Source: Dendrocalamus latiflorus
Lineage: Eukaryota > Streptophyta > Magnoliopsida > Poales > Poaceae
Direction of reading: 5' to 3'
Assembly (NCBI GenBank): GCA_017311315.1
Contig: CM029626.1
Location: 27,328,672 to 27,392,671 of the forward strand
Length of the DNA: 64,000 nt
The translations under genes were made by a program, and so were the position numbers. This document shows, in pieces, positions 48,308 to 58,798 of this stretch. Each line of letters begins with the position of its first letter. Position 1 is the first letter of the stretch. Below the pieces are notes generated by a model that saw only the letters and a list, made by a program, of their open reading frames with translations, had not been told where the DNA came from and ran no database searches.

Positions 48308-48559
48308 TTCGGGCTGAGGTCCGGATGCTCAATTAGCTATAGTTGAGTACATTGGCATGACCAATAAATTTATCAGTAGTCTGGCACTAAATTTCAGTGC
48401 GCTTAGATATGAAGCAAATGTACTGTAATAAATTTATTGTGAATCTCTCGGTGATGTAAGCTGGTTACCGCTAGCAAGGACGGATGGTAGTCTACTGAGA
48501 CTGTGAACAACATGTTTTATGTTTATTGTTGTATAACTTGCGTTCATAATTATTGACCA

Positions 48560-49987
48560 TGTTTGTGGGGATTGTAAAGGAATGCGCGTAGGCTACGATA
48601 GCAGAAAACAAAACTTTTCTACCGCGCACACCAGAACATCATACTAAGGAGGGATCATGGATCGTTACCACTAGACGCGCAGCGTAGCGGAAGAAGAGTT
48701 GGAGAAGCCGATCCAACCACGCGCGTCGAGGTAGTAGTGGAATTAGTCGAACGTCCCGAACAGATCGTCTCCTCCACGCGATCAACCACACCACGTGCAA
48801 GATCCAATCTGTAAATTGTTGATGCCGATCAACGCCGCAACGAGCAGCGCCTCCACCGGTATCCACACGTCCGGGGCTGGAACGCCGATCGCGAGTGTAC
48901 TAGCACTTGCGAGCGGCTAGGGTTTGGCTCGGGAGGTGGCGGCTAGGGTTTGGCTCGGGATTAACAGAAGCATACACCCCTCAGCCCCTCGCCTCCATAT
49001 ATATATACCTCCTCACTTGGGCCTCGTGGACCGAGACCCAATAGGAATCTATCCGGATCTCTATCCGAATTGAGCCCACATCCGAATCACATTCGAATTA
49101 GTGTTCCAACTCGTTAAGTGTGCGACCCTGTAGGTTCACGTATACTTGGTCGTAACCCGGAAACGCCTTTCCGGTCACCCTGTTAATAGCGGCCTCTAGT
49201 AAGACATATTAACCCCAAAGTATACGTAAAAATCATATCGGCTGAACCTGTAATGTTCTCATGTACGAATCCCTTTGCCTCACGATATAGATTGAGCTCA
49301 AGGCGAGACCTGTGTCATCCTCTTAATAGCTCAATCACTCTCTCGATTCCGTGATGGATTATAAACTCGTGATTGACTCCTCAATCACCTTGGCATGGCC
49401 ATGCACTTTCATAATCCATTACATCGAGAGGCCCAGAGATATCTCTCTCATACGGAGGGGCAAATTCTATCTTGATCATTCACATCCAACTACATGTTTC
49501 ATAGCAAATCCGAAGACTACTTTTATGACTACCCAGTTACGGAGTAGTGGTTAGTAGTCCCAAAATAGGCTACTACGCATGTTGGGAACCATGATGATCT
49601 CAAGTCTAAGGATTCTACATAAACACTACTTGAGACCAACTGATGACACATGGAATCTCTGCAGTGTCTCATGGCGGGTCTATCCAACATATGTTCACTA
49701 ACACATGTCCATATTATTGATTTGGTATCTCCATACCATGATCCATGAGACATGATCATCAATCAATACATATGCTGATCTTTGAATCATATTTGTTCCT
49801 CATATGATATATAATCAGGGATCATTTAGAAATAGCAACATTTTGGCATTAAGAGTCTCATGAATAAGTCACATACTCATTGATCAATAATGATAATATC
49901 TATTTCAAGGAACAAAATAATGTATCATAAACATATTATGTGATATATTCAACATCTCCATGTTGCCTCTAGGGCATATCACCAACA
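48560..49987 (-). mobile_element. Copia 3' LTR (element D), antisense
   Basis: The minus-strand start TGTTGGTGATATGCCCTAGA at 49,987 is the widespread grass copia LTR start; the end CCCACAAACA is at 48,560. A purine-rich tract (GCAAGTGGAAGAC) lies just internal at 49,988-50,000. It sits about 250 bp past the IBR1 stop, so IBR1 transcription may end in or near it. Confidence 0.8.
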
Positions 49988-51005
49988 GTCTTCCACTTGC
50001 ACTAGAGTCAACCATGTAGGTATCTAATACACATTGCCCTAGTGTGAGCCTCATGCTTTGGCTGGGGAAGCGGCTTTGTCAACGGATCTGCAATGTTTAA
50101 ATCCATTTGTACTTTACATATCTTCACATCGCCTCTCTCCACAATCTCGCAGATGAGATGAAATCGCCGTAGAATGTGCTTGGACTTCTGGTGCGATCTA
50201 GACTCCTTGGCTTGCGCAATGGCTCCACTGTTGTCACAGTAGAGGTCCATTGGACTGGAGGCACTAGTCATCACACCTAGCTCAGAAATAAATTTCTTGA
50301 TCCAAACATCCTCTTTAGCAGCTTCAGAAGCTGCCATGTACTCGGCTTCTGTTGTAGAATCAGCAACCGTCTCCTGCTTGGAACTCTTCTAGCTCACCGC
50401 ACCGCCGTTCAGGCAGAACACAAATCCAGATTACGATCTGAAAATCGTCTTTGTCAGTTTGGAAGCTAGCATCGGTGTAACCATTTACAACGAGCTCTTC
50501 CTCACCCCCATAGACGAGGAACACATCTTTAGTTCTTCTCAAGTATTTCAAGATGTTCTTTACGGTAATCCAGTGACTTTCACCTGGATCTGATTGGTAT
50601 CTACTTTTAGCACTTAAAGCATACGAGACATCTGGATGTGTACAAAGCATGGCATACATAATGGACCCAATAGCCGAAGCATATGGAATCGCATTCATTT
50701 TATCCCGCTCATCAGGTGTACTAGGACACTGACTCTTGCTAAGATTTATACCATGTGACATAGGTAGGAAGCCTTTCTTGGAATCCTGCATGTTGAACCT
50801 TTTCAACACCTTATCAATGTACGTATCTTGGCTTAATCCAATTAGCCTTCTTGATCTATCCCTATAGATCTTGATGCCCAGAATATATGCCGCCTCTCCT
50901 AAGTCTTTCATAGAGAAACTATTTTTCAATGAAGACTTAACAGATTCGAACATAAGAATATCATTTCCGATCAGTAATATATCATCCACATATAAGACCA
51001 GAAAT
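49988..51005 (-). pseudogene. Copia D pol 3' remnant (reverse transcriptase end and RNase H)
   Basis: RNase H at 50,008-50,400 ends NIADPLTKPLPQPKHEAHTR. Reverse transcriptase tail at 50,400-51,000 starts MDDILLIGND (the second half of the YVDD box) and includes FSMKDLGEAAYILGIKIYRD and NGYTDASFQTDKDD. A stop or frame change near 50,350-50,400 divides them. The element is truncated at 51,005, inside the YVDD region, and abuts the SWIB promoter. Confidence 0.85.
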
Positions 51006-51338
51006 ACGAACCCCTAACCTAGTCTCAACTTTTTTTTTGTCGAACTTCACCTACGTCTTTAGTTTTGAGGTGAGACGTATTGCTGATTCCAAAAATAGAT
51101 AAACTGAAATCTATTGCTTAATTAGTCAGGACCGTCCGATCTATTGTTACTCGTGATCCAGCCGTTGGGAGTGTAGGAGGTACCTTGAACCCTCGCTCGC
51201 TTGCGCACATCGCCGCCGCCCCGTTGTGCAGCCCACCTCCTTCCCCCACTGACCGGCGAGCCGCCGCTTGTCCTCGCCCCGCTACCTCGCTGCCGCTATC
51301 CCGTATACCCTCGGCCGCCCTCCGGCCATCCTTGCTTC

Positions 51339-51343
<5 letters not shown>

Positions 51344-51388
<45 letters not shown>
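51344..51388. repeat. (CT)n microsatellite in the SWIB gene leader
   Basis: About 22 CT units end 57 bp before the SWIB start codon, on the coding strand, mirroring the CT tract in the fibrillin leader. Confidence 0.95.
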
Positions 51389-51391
<3 letters not shown>

Positions 51392-51444
51392 TCCCCCGTC
51401 CAATAACTGAAGCATCTGGCTCAGAGGGAAAGGGAGAGACAGAG

Positions 51445-53148
51445 ATGGTGCTGCGACGTGCGGCGGCTGAGTGCCCGAAGAAGGTGTCGGCGCTGGTGGA
51501 CCTGGTGAACCTGCCGACGGCGCTGCGCGAGTTCGCGGGGGGCCGGTCCCAGCTCTCCCACCTCTCCTTCTTCCTCCGCGTCTGGTCACACATCAAGAAC
51601 AACAACCTCCAGGTTCGTACTCCTCCATAGTAGACAGCTCCACCTGTTTGGTAGCCTAGGAAATTAATCACATTGGTTGGCGCTCGGAATTAGCTGAGCT
51701 TATTATTATGGCAGGATTTGGTAGCCCGTCAAATTTCACTACTCTTTAATTGAATCTCGATTGGAAAAAAAAGAAACAACAACCTGGCGCGCCCTAGGAG
51801 AAGAGCAGTTATTTTTCGTCTTGTCTAATGGGTCTGCTACTTTTCTAACTGTCGTTGAGATGTCCATAGTAAAACATGAAAGTGGCTGCTTGGGCCGACT
51901 AAGATCTCTTGTTTGCGATAACGAAAATTTCACGCATTTGGGGTATTTACCTGGACAACAGCTGGAGTTTTTTAACTATCCAACAAAAGTTTTTGGCGTT
52001 GTTATATTGCAGTGAATTTCACACATTTCGATCTAGGATCAATGCCACATGAAAGAATGTTGTTAATATCTTTATGTTTACCAGTTCAAAGTTCAGACAA
52101 CTATTGGAACTTTTTTTGGATGAGAACCACTGCCATATCATTTTGGGAAATGGTACGAATTTTTGGGACATAGCTCATTGTCGGAGAATTTGTTTTTCTT
52201 GATGTTGCTTCCTCTGGACATCCTTGGCCACATCTCCATTGTTCTCTCTGAGGTTTTAGCAGAAGCTCTTGTTTACTTGACTGGATATCCAAGACAAAGA
52301 ACAAGACATTCTGTCTCTTTCCAGATCGTCCATTTGGTTCTGTAATAAATTAATAATAGAATGGCACCATTATTATAACCACTTTGATTTAATTTAGAGC
52401 AGAGCAAAGTAGTTATGGTCTCATGTGGATCACTGTTTAGACCTGTTTACATGCAGAAATGCGTCGAGGACATGATTTTGAATAGGACTCTAAGATGTAA
52501 TGCTGCCCACACACCAACTCATTTCCTTCGGGTGGGTTCGGTTTGGCTTAAAGTCAACTTATGCTCGTATTGTTTACAGTAACTAGTTTTTAAACGGTTC
52601 GTTTTTTTAATGCGGGGTCAATAGGAAGATTGTAGAAAAAAGTGTACTGAGTTCAGCTGTATCAGCCAAAATCACATGCAACTATTTTCCTGTGCGTACT
52701 GTTTCTTGCGAACAGCCAGAATTCAAATATTTAAGCCATAAGACATCAGTCCAAAAGAATCCACCCCAATGTTTCTAAATGTATCGCTGTTTGAAAATTA
52801 TTACTGAAGGAAAACTTTTGGCATGCTGTATTATTGTTATAATAAATCTCATAGGTTCCTACATAAGAGTCAAGTGAATATCATTTCTTTTGAACGAAAT
52901 TAATTGAATGTCAGTGAAGTACTGAAGTGCTTCTCAGTTTGAAATCTCATTGGCATTGAGAAATTTCCATATGTGATTGTTTCAAGTTGTTTATTTGCAA
53001 TTATCCTGCTTTTCAGGACCCAACGAATAGGAACATTATAAATTGTGATGATAAGCTGAAGACTGTGTTGCTGGGCAGGTCCAAGGTGGAGCTTTCTGAA
53101 CTTCCAATGCTTGTCAAGCTGCATTTCCCAAAAGTTTCAAAGCCGTAA
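51445..53148 (+). CDS. Small SWIB/MDM2-domain protein
   Basis: Two exons, 51,445-51,612 and 53,017-53,148, with a GT-AG intron at phase 0, encode 99 residues. Nearly the whole protein is one SWIB domain (about residues 14-95): LVDLVNLPTALREFAGGRSQ, FFLRVWSHIKNNNLQ, DPTNRNIINCDDKLKTVL, LLGRSKVELSELPMLVKLHF. This fold is shared by SWI/SNF BAF60-type subunits, UAF30 and MDM2 and mediates protein contacts in chromatin complexes. Plant stand-alone SWIB proteins of about 100 residues occur in nucleus and organelles. The N-terminus MVLRRAAAECPKK is short and basic, so organelle targeting is possible but unproven. The junction LQ|DPTN falls inside the domain and is conserved in the family as I know it. 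The intron shows no insertion I can define. No defect seen. Confidence 0.92.
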
Positions 53149-53704
53149 TAATATTAAGTTACAGCTTTTGTACTATGAAAGTTTGTGGAAGCTGGTTTGA
53201 TTTCTGGTGTCCTGGGACAGGCTAAAAATCATGTAGAATTTGCTTTACCAAACAGTGACTGGTACAGTTTTATGACTATTTGCTTCCCTCTGTCTTCAGA
53301 CCCCTTTGATATATGATATTTTTTGATTTCGATATTAGTAGCTTCCGCTTGCGTTTTGAGTTAAGAAACATATAATATATACAAGGAAAGCTGTACAACT
53401 TACCTATTAAAGTCTTTTTCTTGGTACATTGTGGACTCCACTTGAATTGAATTTGTGAGGCGGCTCTTCAATGCATGCCTGAAATTGTTGGCTATGTCTT
53501 CCTACATGTCATGCTTCGGCAGCGAGTCAGACAATTATGGAGCACTACTGTCCAAACGATAGCTGTTTCCTTTGCTTTGCTTTTGTGCTTGCAACAGTGC
53601 AGCAAGTATGAAACAGTTGCTGTCATCTCTTTACAATGAATGGAGTACTTCGTTGGCTTCTATTAGACGATACGCGTGGAGACCATAACCCCTGAAACTT
53701 TGCT
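53149..53704. other. 3' flank of the SWIB gene
   Basis: Contains the 3'UTR and intergenic sequence. No open frame or repeat was identified before copia sequence begins near 53,705. Confidence 0.5.
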
Positions 53705-53754
53705 GCTTCTTCAGGAAAAGTATATGTAGATCATCTCGTATAATCCCAGTATAT

Positions 53755-54755
53755 ATAGATGATCTGAATATCATCAGGATCATAGAAGACATAAAAGAAG
53801 TAAGTTCTTGGAGTCGGAATTTGAAATGAAAATTTTGGGTAAAACCAAATATTACTTAGGTTTGCAGTTCGAATATGTCCTTGAAAGAATATTAGTATAT
53901 CAGTCAGCCTACGTTCAAAAGGTGTTAGAATGGTTCGGCTTTAAGAAGGCATACCCATCGAAAGTAGCGATGATCGGGAGATTTTTACAGTAAGAAAAAA
54001 ATCTGTATCGACCTAGGGAAGAGGGGGCGGAAGTCCTAAGACCGAAATTCGCACACTTAAGTGCAGTAGGAGCACTTATGTATTTAGCAAACTGCACTAG
54101 ACTAGACATTACATTTGCCGTAAACCTATTAGCAAGTCATAGTGCAGAACCTATCAAAAGGCATTGGCAGGGAATAAAGGATATCTTTCGATATCTGCAA
54201 GTAAGCAAGAACCTTGGGTTATTCTACAGAAAGGACCAAGATTTGAATATAACTAAAGGACATTTTTGATACTTCCAAGGAAGTAAGGACCTTGGGTTGT
54301 TCTACAGAAAGAATCAAGACTTGAATATAACTGGCTATGCAGATCCAGGGTACTTGTCAGACCTGCATACCGTAAGGTCACAAATAGGCTATGTATTCCT
54401 GTGTGGTGGAATTGCATGGAAATCGTCTAAGCAAAGTCTTGTAGCGACTTTGACGAACTACTCAGAAATCATAGCGCTGTACGAAACCGCACGAGAATAT
54501 GCTTGGCTCCGATGAATGATTCACCACATCCAGCAGTCATGTGGGATGAATATCATGCAAGCTCCCACAATTATATATGAAGATAATGCAGCTTGTATTG
54601 CACAATTGCAGACGGGCTACGTAAAGAGTCATTTCACAAAGTATATCAACCCTAAATTCTTCTATGCTCATGAATTGCAAAAGATGAATGAAATTAAGGT
54701 ACTGCATACTAAGCCATGTGAAAATCTTGTAGATTTATTCACCAAGTCACTCTAA
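53755..54755 (+). pseudogene. Copia C pol remnant (reverse transcriptase end, RNase H)
   Basis: Frames include FEMKILGKTKYYLGLQFEYV, VGALMYLANCTRLDITFAVN, SEIIALYETAREYAWLR and NPKFFYAHELQKMNEIKVLH, ending ENLVDLFTKSL then stop, the natural end of pol. Stops at about 53,990 and 54,514 and the internal duplication disable it. The stretch at 54,641-54,700 shows the RNase H sequence as it was before the MULE insertion in copy B. Confidence 0.85.
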
Positions 54756-55004
54756 GTGTTTAGTTTTGAAAGATACGTATAAGAAATTGAAATGATGAGA
54801 CTTAGAGAAGTGCAGAATTCAGGAGAAGATTTTTCTCAAACTCGTTATTAAAACTTGATCACGAAGATTGAATATCTAAAGAATAAATCCTGAAGATTAA
54901 ATGAAATTGGGTGGATTGTACTCTTTTTCCCTTGACGAGTTTTCCTGAAGTTTCTCGGCCAAGATTTTTTTAATAAGGCAATTCGTGCAACACAGTATAA
55001 CATG

Positions 55005-55278
55005 TATCATATACTCTTTCTCTAAATTTTTCCCACTGGGTTTTATGGAGTATTGATGAGGTATGAATGTGTCGGATGAGTACCAAGGGGGAGTGTTAGG
55101 AAACCTGGGTCTGAGCTTGAAGCCTTGGCCCAGAGTGGGCACCTCACCACTACGCTGTAAATAGGGAGTGCTATTGGCTATTTTGTACATGCATGAGAAA
55201 GAAAAGTAATAAAGAAATACTAGAAGTTCTTCCTATCTGTATGTTTCAATCTATTATTTATATCTTCTATGATTAATC
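55005..55278. repeat. 274-bp direct repeat, first copy
   Basis: Near-identical to 56,212-56,485; covers the end of the copia 3' flank and the first 185 bp of the LTR. Confidence 0.92.
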
Positions 55279-56211
55279 CTTTCCATGCATACAACCATGC
55301 CGACTCCATATCAAACTGAAACTATGATACAAGGACCAATGACTAGAGCGCGAACACGTCAACTTAACCATCAGGTGAATGTGTTCCTAAGTTTGCATAC
55401 AAATGTTTCAAAGAATGGAATACTACTTAATTCTTGTGATGATTTAATTGTTCTTAGGAACCATGGGGAAGAACCACATGAGCTCAAGTATAGAAGTGGA
55501 ACCGTCAAGCGCAAACCAAGTCCTGTTCACGAGTTTGACTCGGATTCGGCCTTGTTGACAGCGCCTACTTCAAACGGCCGTAACTTTTGATCCAGAAGGT
55601 TTCTCGGGGCCCATGAGTACTCGTTGGAAAGCTCTTGAAGTCTACTTTCAGATGGATCCGGCCTCACCTCCAAATTCCATCCGAGTCGACCAGAAACTGC
55701 AAAACAATTCACGTCGCTTTTTCAGTCCGAGTCAAAGTGGGCCTTGGGCCTTGTAATTCGAGTCCTATTCGGCTTCCTTGTGTTTTGGCCGACCCTCCAC
55801 CTTCCGTGACCCTTAAATAGGCAGCCGCACCCTCTTCTAGGGTTTGGGTTTTGTTTAGACTAAGTTAGCTTTTGCTGCTTTGCCTTGTACTCGCGCGTGT
55901 CGGCTAGACCGCCCGAATACTTGTCTTCGGAACCCCACCGTTTTCTGTTTTCGATTGAATCTTACATCGTTATTTGCAATTGAGTTGCTGTTCATCTTGT
56001 TCTTGCTTGTTCTTCGATTGCTTGCAGGAACGAGAACCCTCGTGGTTAGGTTAATCGTGCGCCGACAAGGTCACGAACAATCTCTGAAGTTGGTGTATCG
56101 ATCGCTAAGGCGCAACGTCCTTGGATGGTTGTAGTCAGGTCGTCAACGTCACCTCCTTCCCCAATCGAATCTACCACTCTCATCGAAAGATCGGGACCCC
56201 TAGTCCTATCA
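55279..56211 (+). mobile_element. Ty3/gypsy fragment between direct repeats
   Basis: 55,290-55,500 encodes GPMTRARTRQLNHQVNVFLS then LLNSCDDLIVLRNHGEE, the C-terminal tail of gypsy pol polyproteins in grasses. The rest resembles an LTR: CCCTTAAATAGGC TATA-type box near 55,811, C/T-rich leader, and an end near 56,209 (CCTAGTCCTATCA). No 5-bp target duplication is seen; instead a 274-bp copia segment is repeated on both sides. Confidence 0.7.
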
Positions 56212-56485
56212 TATCATATACTCTTTCTCTAAATTTTTCCCACTGGGTTTTATGGAGTATTGATGAGGTATGAATGTGTCGGATGAGTACCAAGGGGGAG
56301 TGTTAGGAAACCTGGGTCTGAGCTTGAAGCCTTGGCCCAGAGTGGGCACCTCACCACTACGCTGTAAATAGGGAGTGCTATTGGCTATTTTGTACATGCA
56401 TGAGAAAGAAAAGTAATAAAGAAATACTAGAAGTTCTCCCTATCTGTATGTTTCAATCTATTATTTATATCTTCTATGATTAATC
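56212..56485. repeat. 274-bp direct repeat, second copy
   Basis: Second copy of 55,005-55,278; here the LTR continues to its true end at 56,545, followed by AGTATGATCTGGCC, the same flank found after copia B. Confidence 0.92.
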
Positions 56486-57059
56486 TGTCTTTTATATAGC
56501 AGAAAAATCGATCGGACTGGATTCACCAATGATGATTCCTCAACAAGTATGATCTGGCCTACGTGTTTGCCATTTGATCCAAGCACAACACACAGAGAGA
56601 GGTTAGGCTCCAGGCACGCTTAGCTCAACAGGTCACTGATAACCCGTTGAGCACTATTGTAAGTATTTTACTGTCAGTTACAAGGAATTTTACTACCAAT
56701 CATAAATAATTTTATTTTTAAATCACCTGTCCACGTTCAGAAGAGTACAGTAATCATAACACAAGTAATTTTATTGTCAATTGCAAGGAATTTTACCGCA
56801 CTACCATGGGAGAATCATCGTACAACCACAGAGAGTTATTGTGTGTACTGTGCCAGTCTAAGCACGACATGCCCCATTAGACCAGGTAAGGAGCACTATG
56901 TCTTAGGTCGATACAGTTGGTCTGCCCTATTTGGCTAGGTCTACACACTTGGCCTTGCTCTTTTGGCTTTTTGTTCGAAATAAACGGAGCAACTTCTCTA
57001 AACGGTTTTTGAATCTAAAATTATATGTATTATTTATATCAATATCATCATTATCTTAG

Positions 57060-57260
57060 TATGGAGCTATTAGCTATGGCTCCGCTCATTTTTGAGCTAT
57101 TAGTATGGAGATATTAGCTATGGCTCCGCTCATTTTTGAGCTTGGCTATGGCTCCGCTCATTTTTGAGCTTGGCTCCGCTCATTTTGGAGCTATTAGCTA
57201 TGGCTCCGCTCATTATTAGCTATTAGCTTGGCTAGGTCGGCTCCGCTCATTTCAGCTTTT
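57060..57260. repeat. GGCTCCGCTCATT tandem repeat
   Basis: Five or six copies of GCTATGGCTCCGCTCATTTT and shortened forms, irregular period of about 22-45 bp. It is part of an about 450-bp insertion (57,060-57,510) not present in the paralogous segment near 31,240. Confidence 0.85.
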
Positions 57261-57596
57261 GACTTATTTTTCACTATTCATAAATTTCATCTTTTTCTGT
57301 TTTATTTCGCTTTTTTGAGTTTTTTTGACAGTTTTTTCCTGTATTCATTGGCGTTGTTCGAGATGAGCTAACATATTTTTTTTTCTATTTTTAATTTTTT
57401 TAAATTTAATTACGTCAAATAAACCACCTTCAGCTATAGTAAAATTTCAGTCAACTATAATACATTTTTAGTTATAAACCATAACTTTTCAGCATAATCG
57501 AGCAGGACCATAGGCAAATGTGATAGGGCTGCGGGAAAAAAATATGGGCAGGATGGCCTTCACAATTTTGGACTAAATAATAAAGTAGGTTGGTAT

Positions 57597-58108
57597 TAGG
57601 GGTGGAAAACGGTAACGGATAATTCGTTTTATCCGATATTCGTATCCGAGAAAACACAAATATGGTAAGCAAAAATCCGTATTCGAAAATATTCGTATTC
57701 GTATTCGAGAATATTCGTATCCGTATTTGAGAGTATTCGTATTCGCATTCGTATTCGAGAATATTCGTATCCGTATTCGTATTCGAGACTATTCGATTCG
57801 TATTCGATCCGTTTCTAGAACTTATGAAGAAATTGTACAAATTTTGTGATTCAAAATTTGAATTTATGCGGTTTAAAACCGGTAACCGGTCAAAAACTGG
57901 TGAAAAATTGGTAAAACCGCTAGGAATCCGTTTTATCCGATATCCGTATCCGAGAAAATCCGTATTCGAAAATATCCGTATTCGTATTCGAGAATATTCG
58001 TATCCGTATTTGAGAATATTCGAATTCGTATCCGTATTCGTTTGAAAAATATAGATTCGTATTCGTATTTGAGACTATTCGACCGTATCCGATCCGTTTC
58101 CACCCCTA
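57597..58108. mobile_element. Ac/Ds-like hAT element rich in CGTATTCG
   Basis: Terminal inverted repeats TAGGGGTGGAAAACGG and (reverse complement) TAGGGGTGGAAACGG are flanked by the exact 8-bp repeat GTTGGTAT (57,589-57,596 and 58,109-58,116). The terminus and the AAACGGTAACGG just inside resemble those of maize Ac. Most of the 512 bp is iterated GTATTCGAGAATATTCGTAT-type sequence in both halves, in inverted relation around a centre near 57,850. No transposase. Confidence 0.92.
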
Positions 58109-58262
58109 GTTGGTATGATCTGGCCCACGCTCCGGTGTCCAGACAAACTGGGGCAGACGGGCAGTGTCCTCTCCAGCCTTTTACAAAGGGAACTACAACC
58201 GCCCGCTTCCATCCGGACAACTACAGGCAGCAAGGAGAGCACCGCGAGAAGCTAGGCCGGCG

Positions 58263-58604
58263 ATGGAGGTCAAGTGCCGGCGCTTGGAGGGGAAGGTGGC
58301 CGTCGTGACGGCGTCCACGCAGGGCATCGGCCTCGCCATCGCCGAGCGCCTCGGCCGGGAGGGCGCTGCGGTCGTCATCTCCTCACGCAAGCAGGTCGAG
58401 CCCTCTCGTTTGCCCTTCCTTGCTCTTCTTGGATCTTGATTGCCTCGGCGCGTGCTCGTTTTCTGATTGAGTTTCTTGGTGTTGCAGAAGAACGTGGACG
58501 AGGCGGTGGAGGGGCTCATGGCGAAGGGGATCACCGTGGTCGGGGCCGTCTGCCACGTTTCTAACGCGGAGCAGCGCAAGAACCTCATCGACACGGCCGT
58601 CAAG
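58263..58604 (+). pseudogene. Truncated IBR1 duplicate (exons 1-2 only)
   Basis: Exon 1 at 58,263-58,394 and exon 2 at 58,488-58,604 match the IBR1 exons with intact frame and splice sites, encoding the first 83 residues with two changes (Ile3 to Val, Val to Glu in NAEQRKN). Exons 3-6 with the catalytic residues are missing: homology stops at 58,798 in intron 2 where LTR-like sequence begins. The promoter has an about 50-bp deletion and a damaged TATA box, so it is probably silent. Confidence 0.88.
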
Positions 58605-58798
58605 GTGAGAATTGGGATTTTTTTGGGGGGTGACTCCGTGCGAGTGCCGTGGTTCTTGGATTCAGATGGGTTACATTGTCAGATTCGTTACTTAGGAGTT
58701 GCGAGTTGAATGAAATCGGCACTCTGTAGTGGAATTTGGGTCTGACTGAGGATTAGATTTACTAGATGTATGTTATTTTTGAAATATTGACTAGTTTC

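Larger units (their letters stand above)
53705..56545 (+). mobile_element. Copia element C, 3' part, disrupted
   Basis: Starts abruptly in reverse transcriptase (matching B from about 35,850), continues through RNase H to 54,755, then the 3' flank and a truncated 3' LTR (55,094-55,278). A gypsy fragment follows (55,279-56,211), then a second copy of the copia end with a complete 245-bp LTR (56,301-56,545). RNase H carries an internal imperfect duplication of about 78 bp (54,178-54,255 and 54,256-54,331). It is clearly closer to copy B than to A. Confidence 0.87.
56557..58798. repeat. Segmental duplication of the IBR1 promoter and 5' end (copy 2)
   Basis: 56,557-57,596 matches 30,704-31,358, and 58,109-58,798 matches 41,585-42,320. 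The two halves are contiguous here except for a hAT, because copia B is absent. The left junction AGTATGATCTGGCC|TACGTG joins the two source sequences at a GCC microhomology. The right end breaks off inside IBR1 intron 2. Confidence 0.88.

Noticed and set aside
57472..58045. Frames rich in NTNTNIFEYE / RIRIREYSYP repeats
   Set aside because: Pure translations of the CGTATTCG repeat of the Ac-like hAT.
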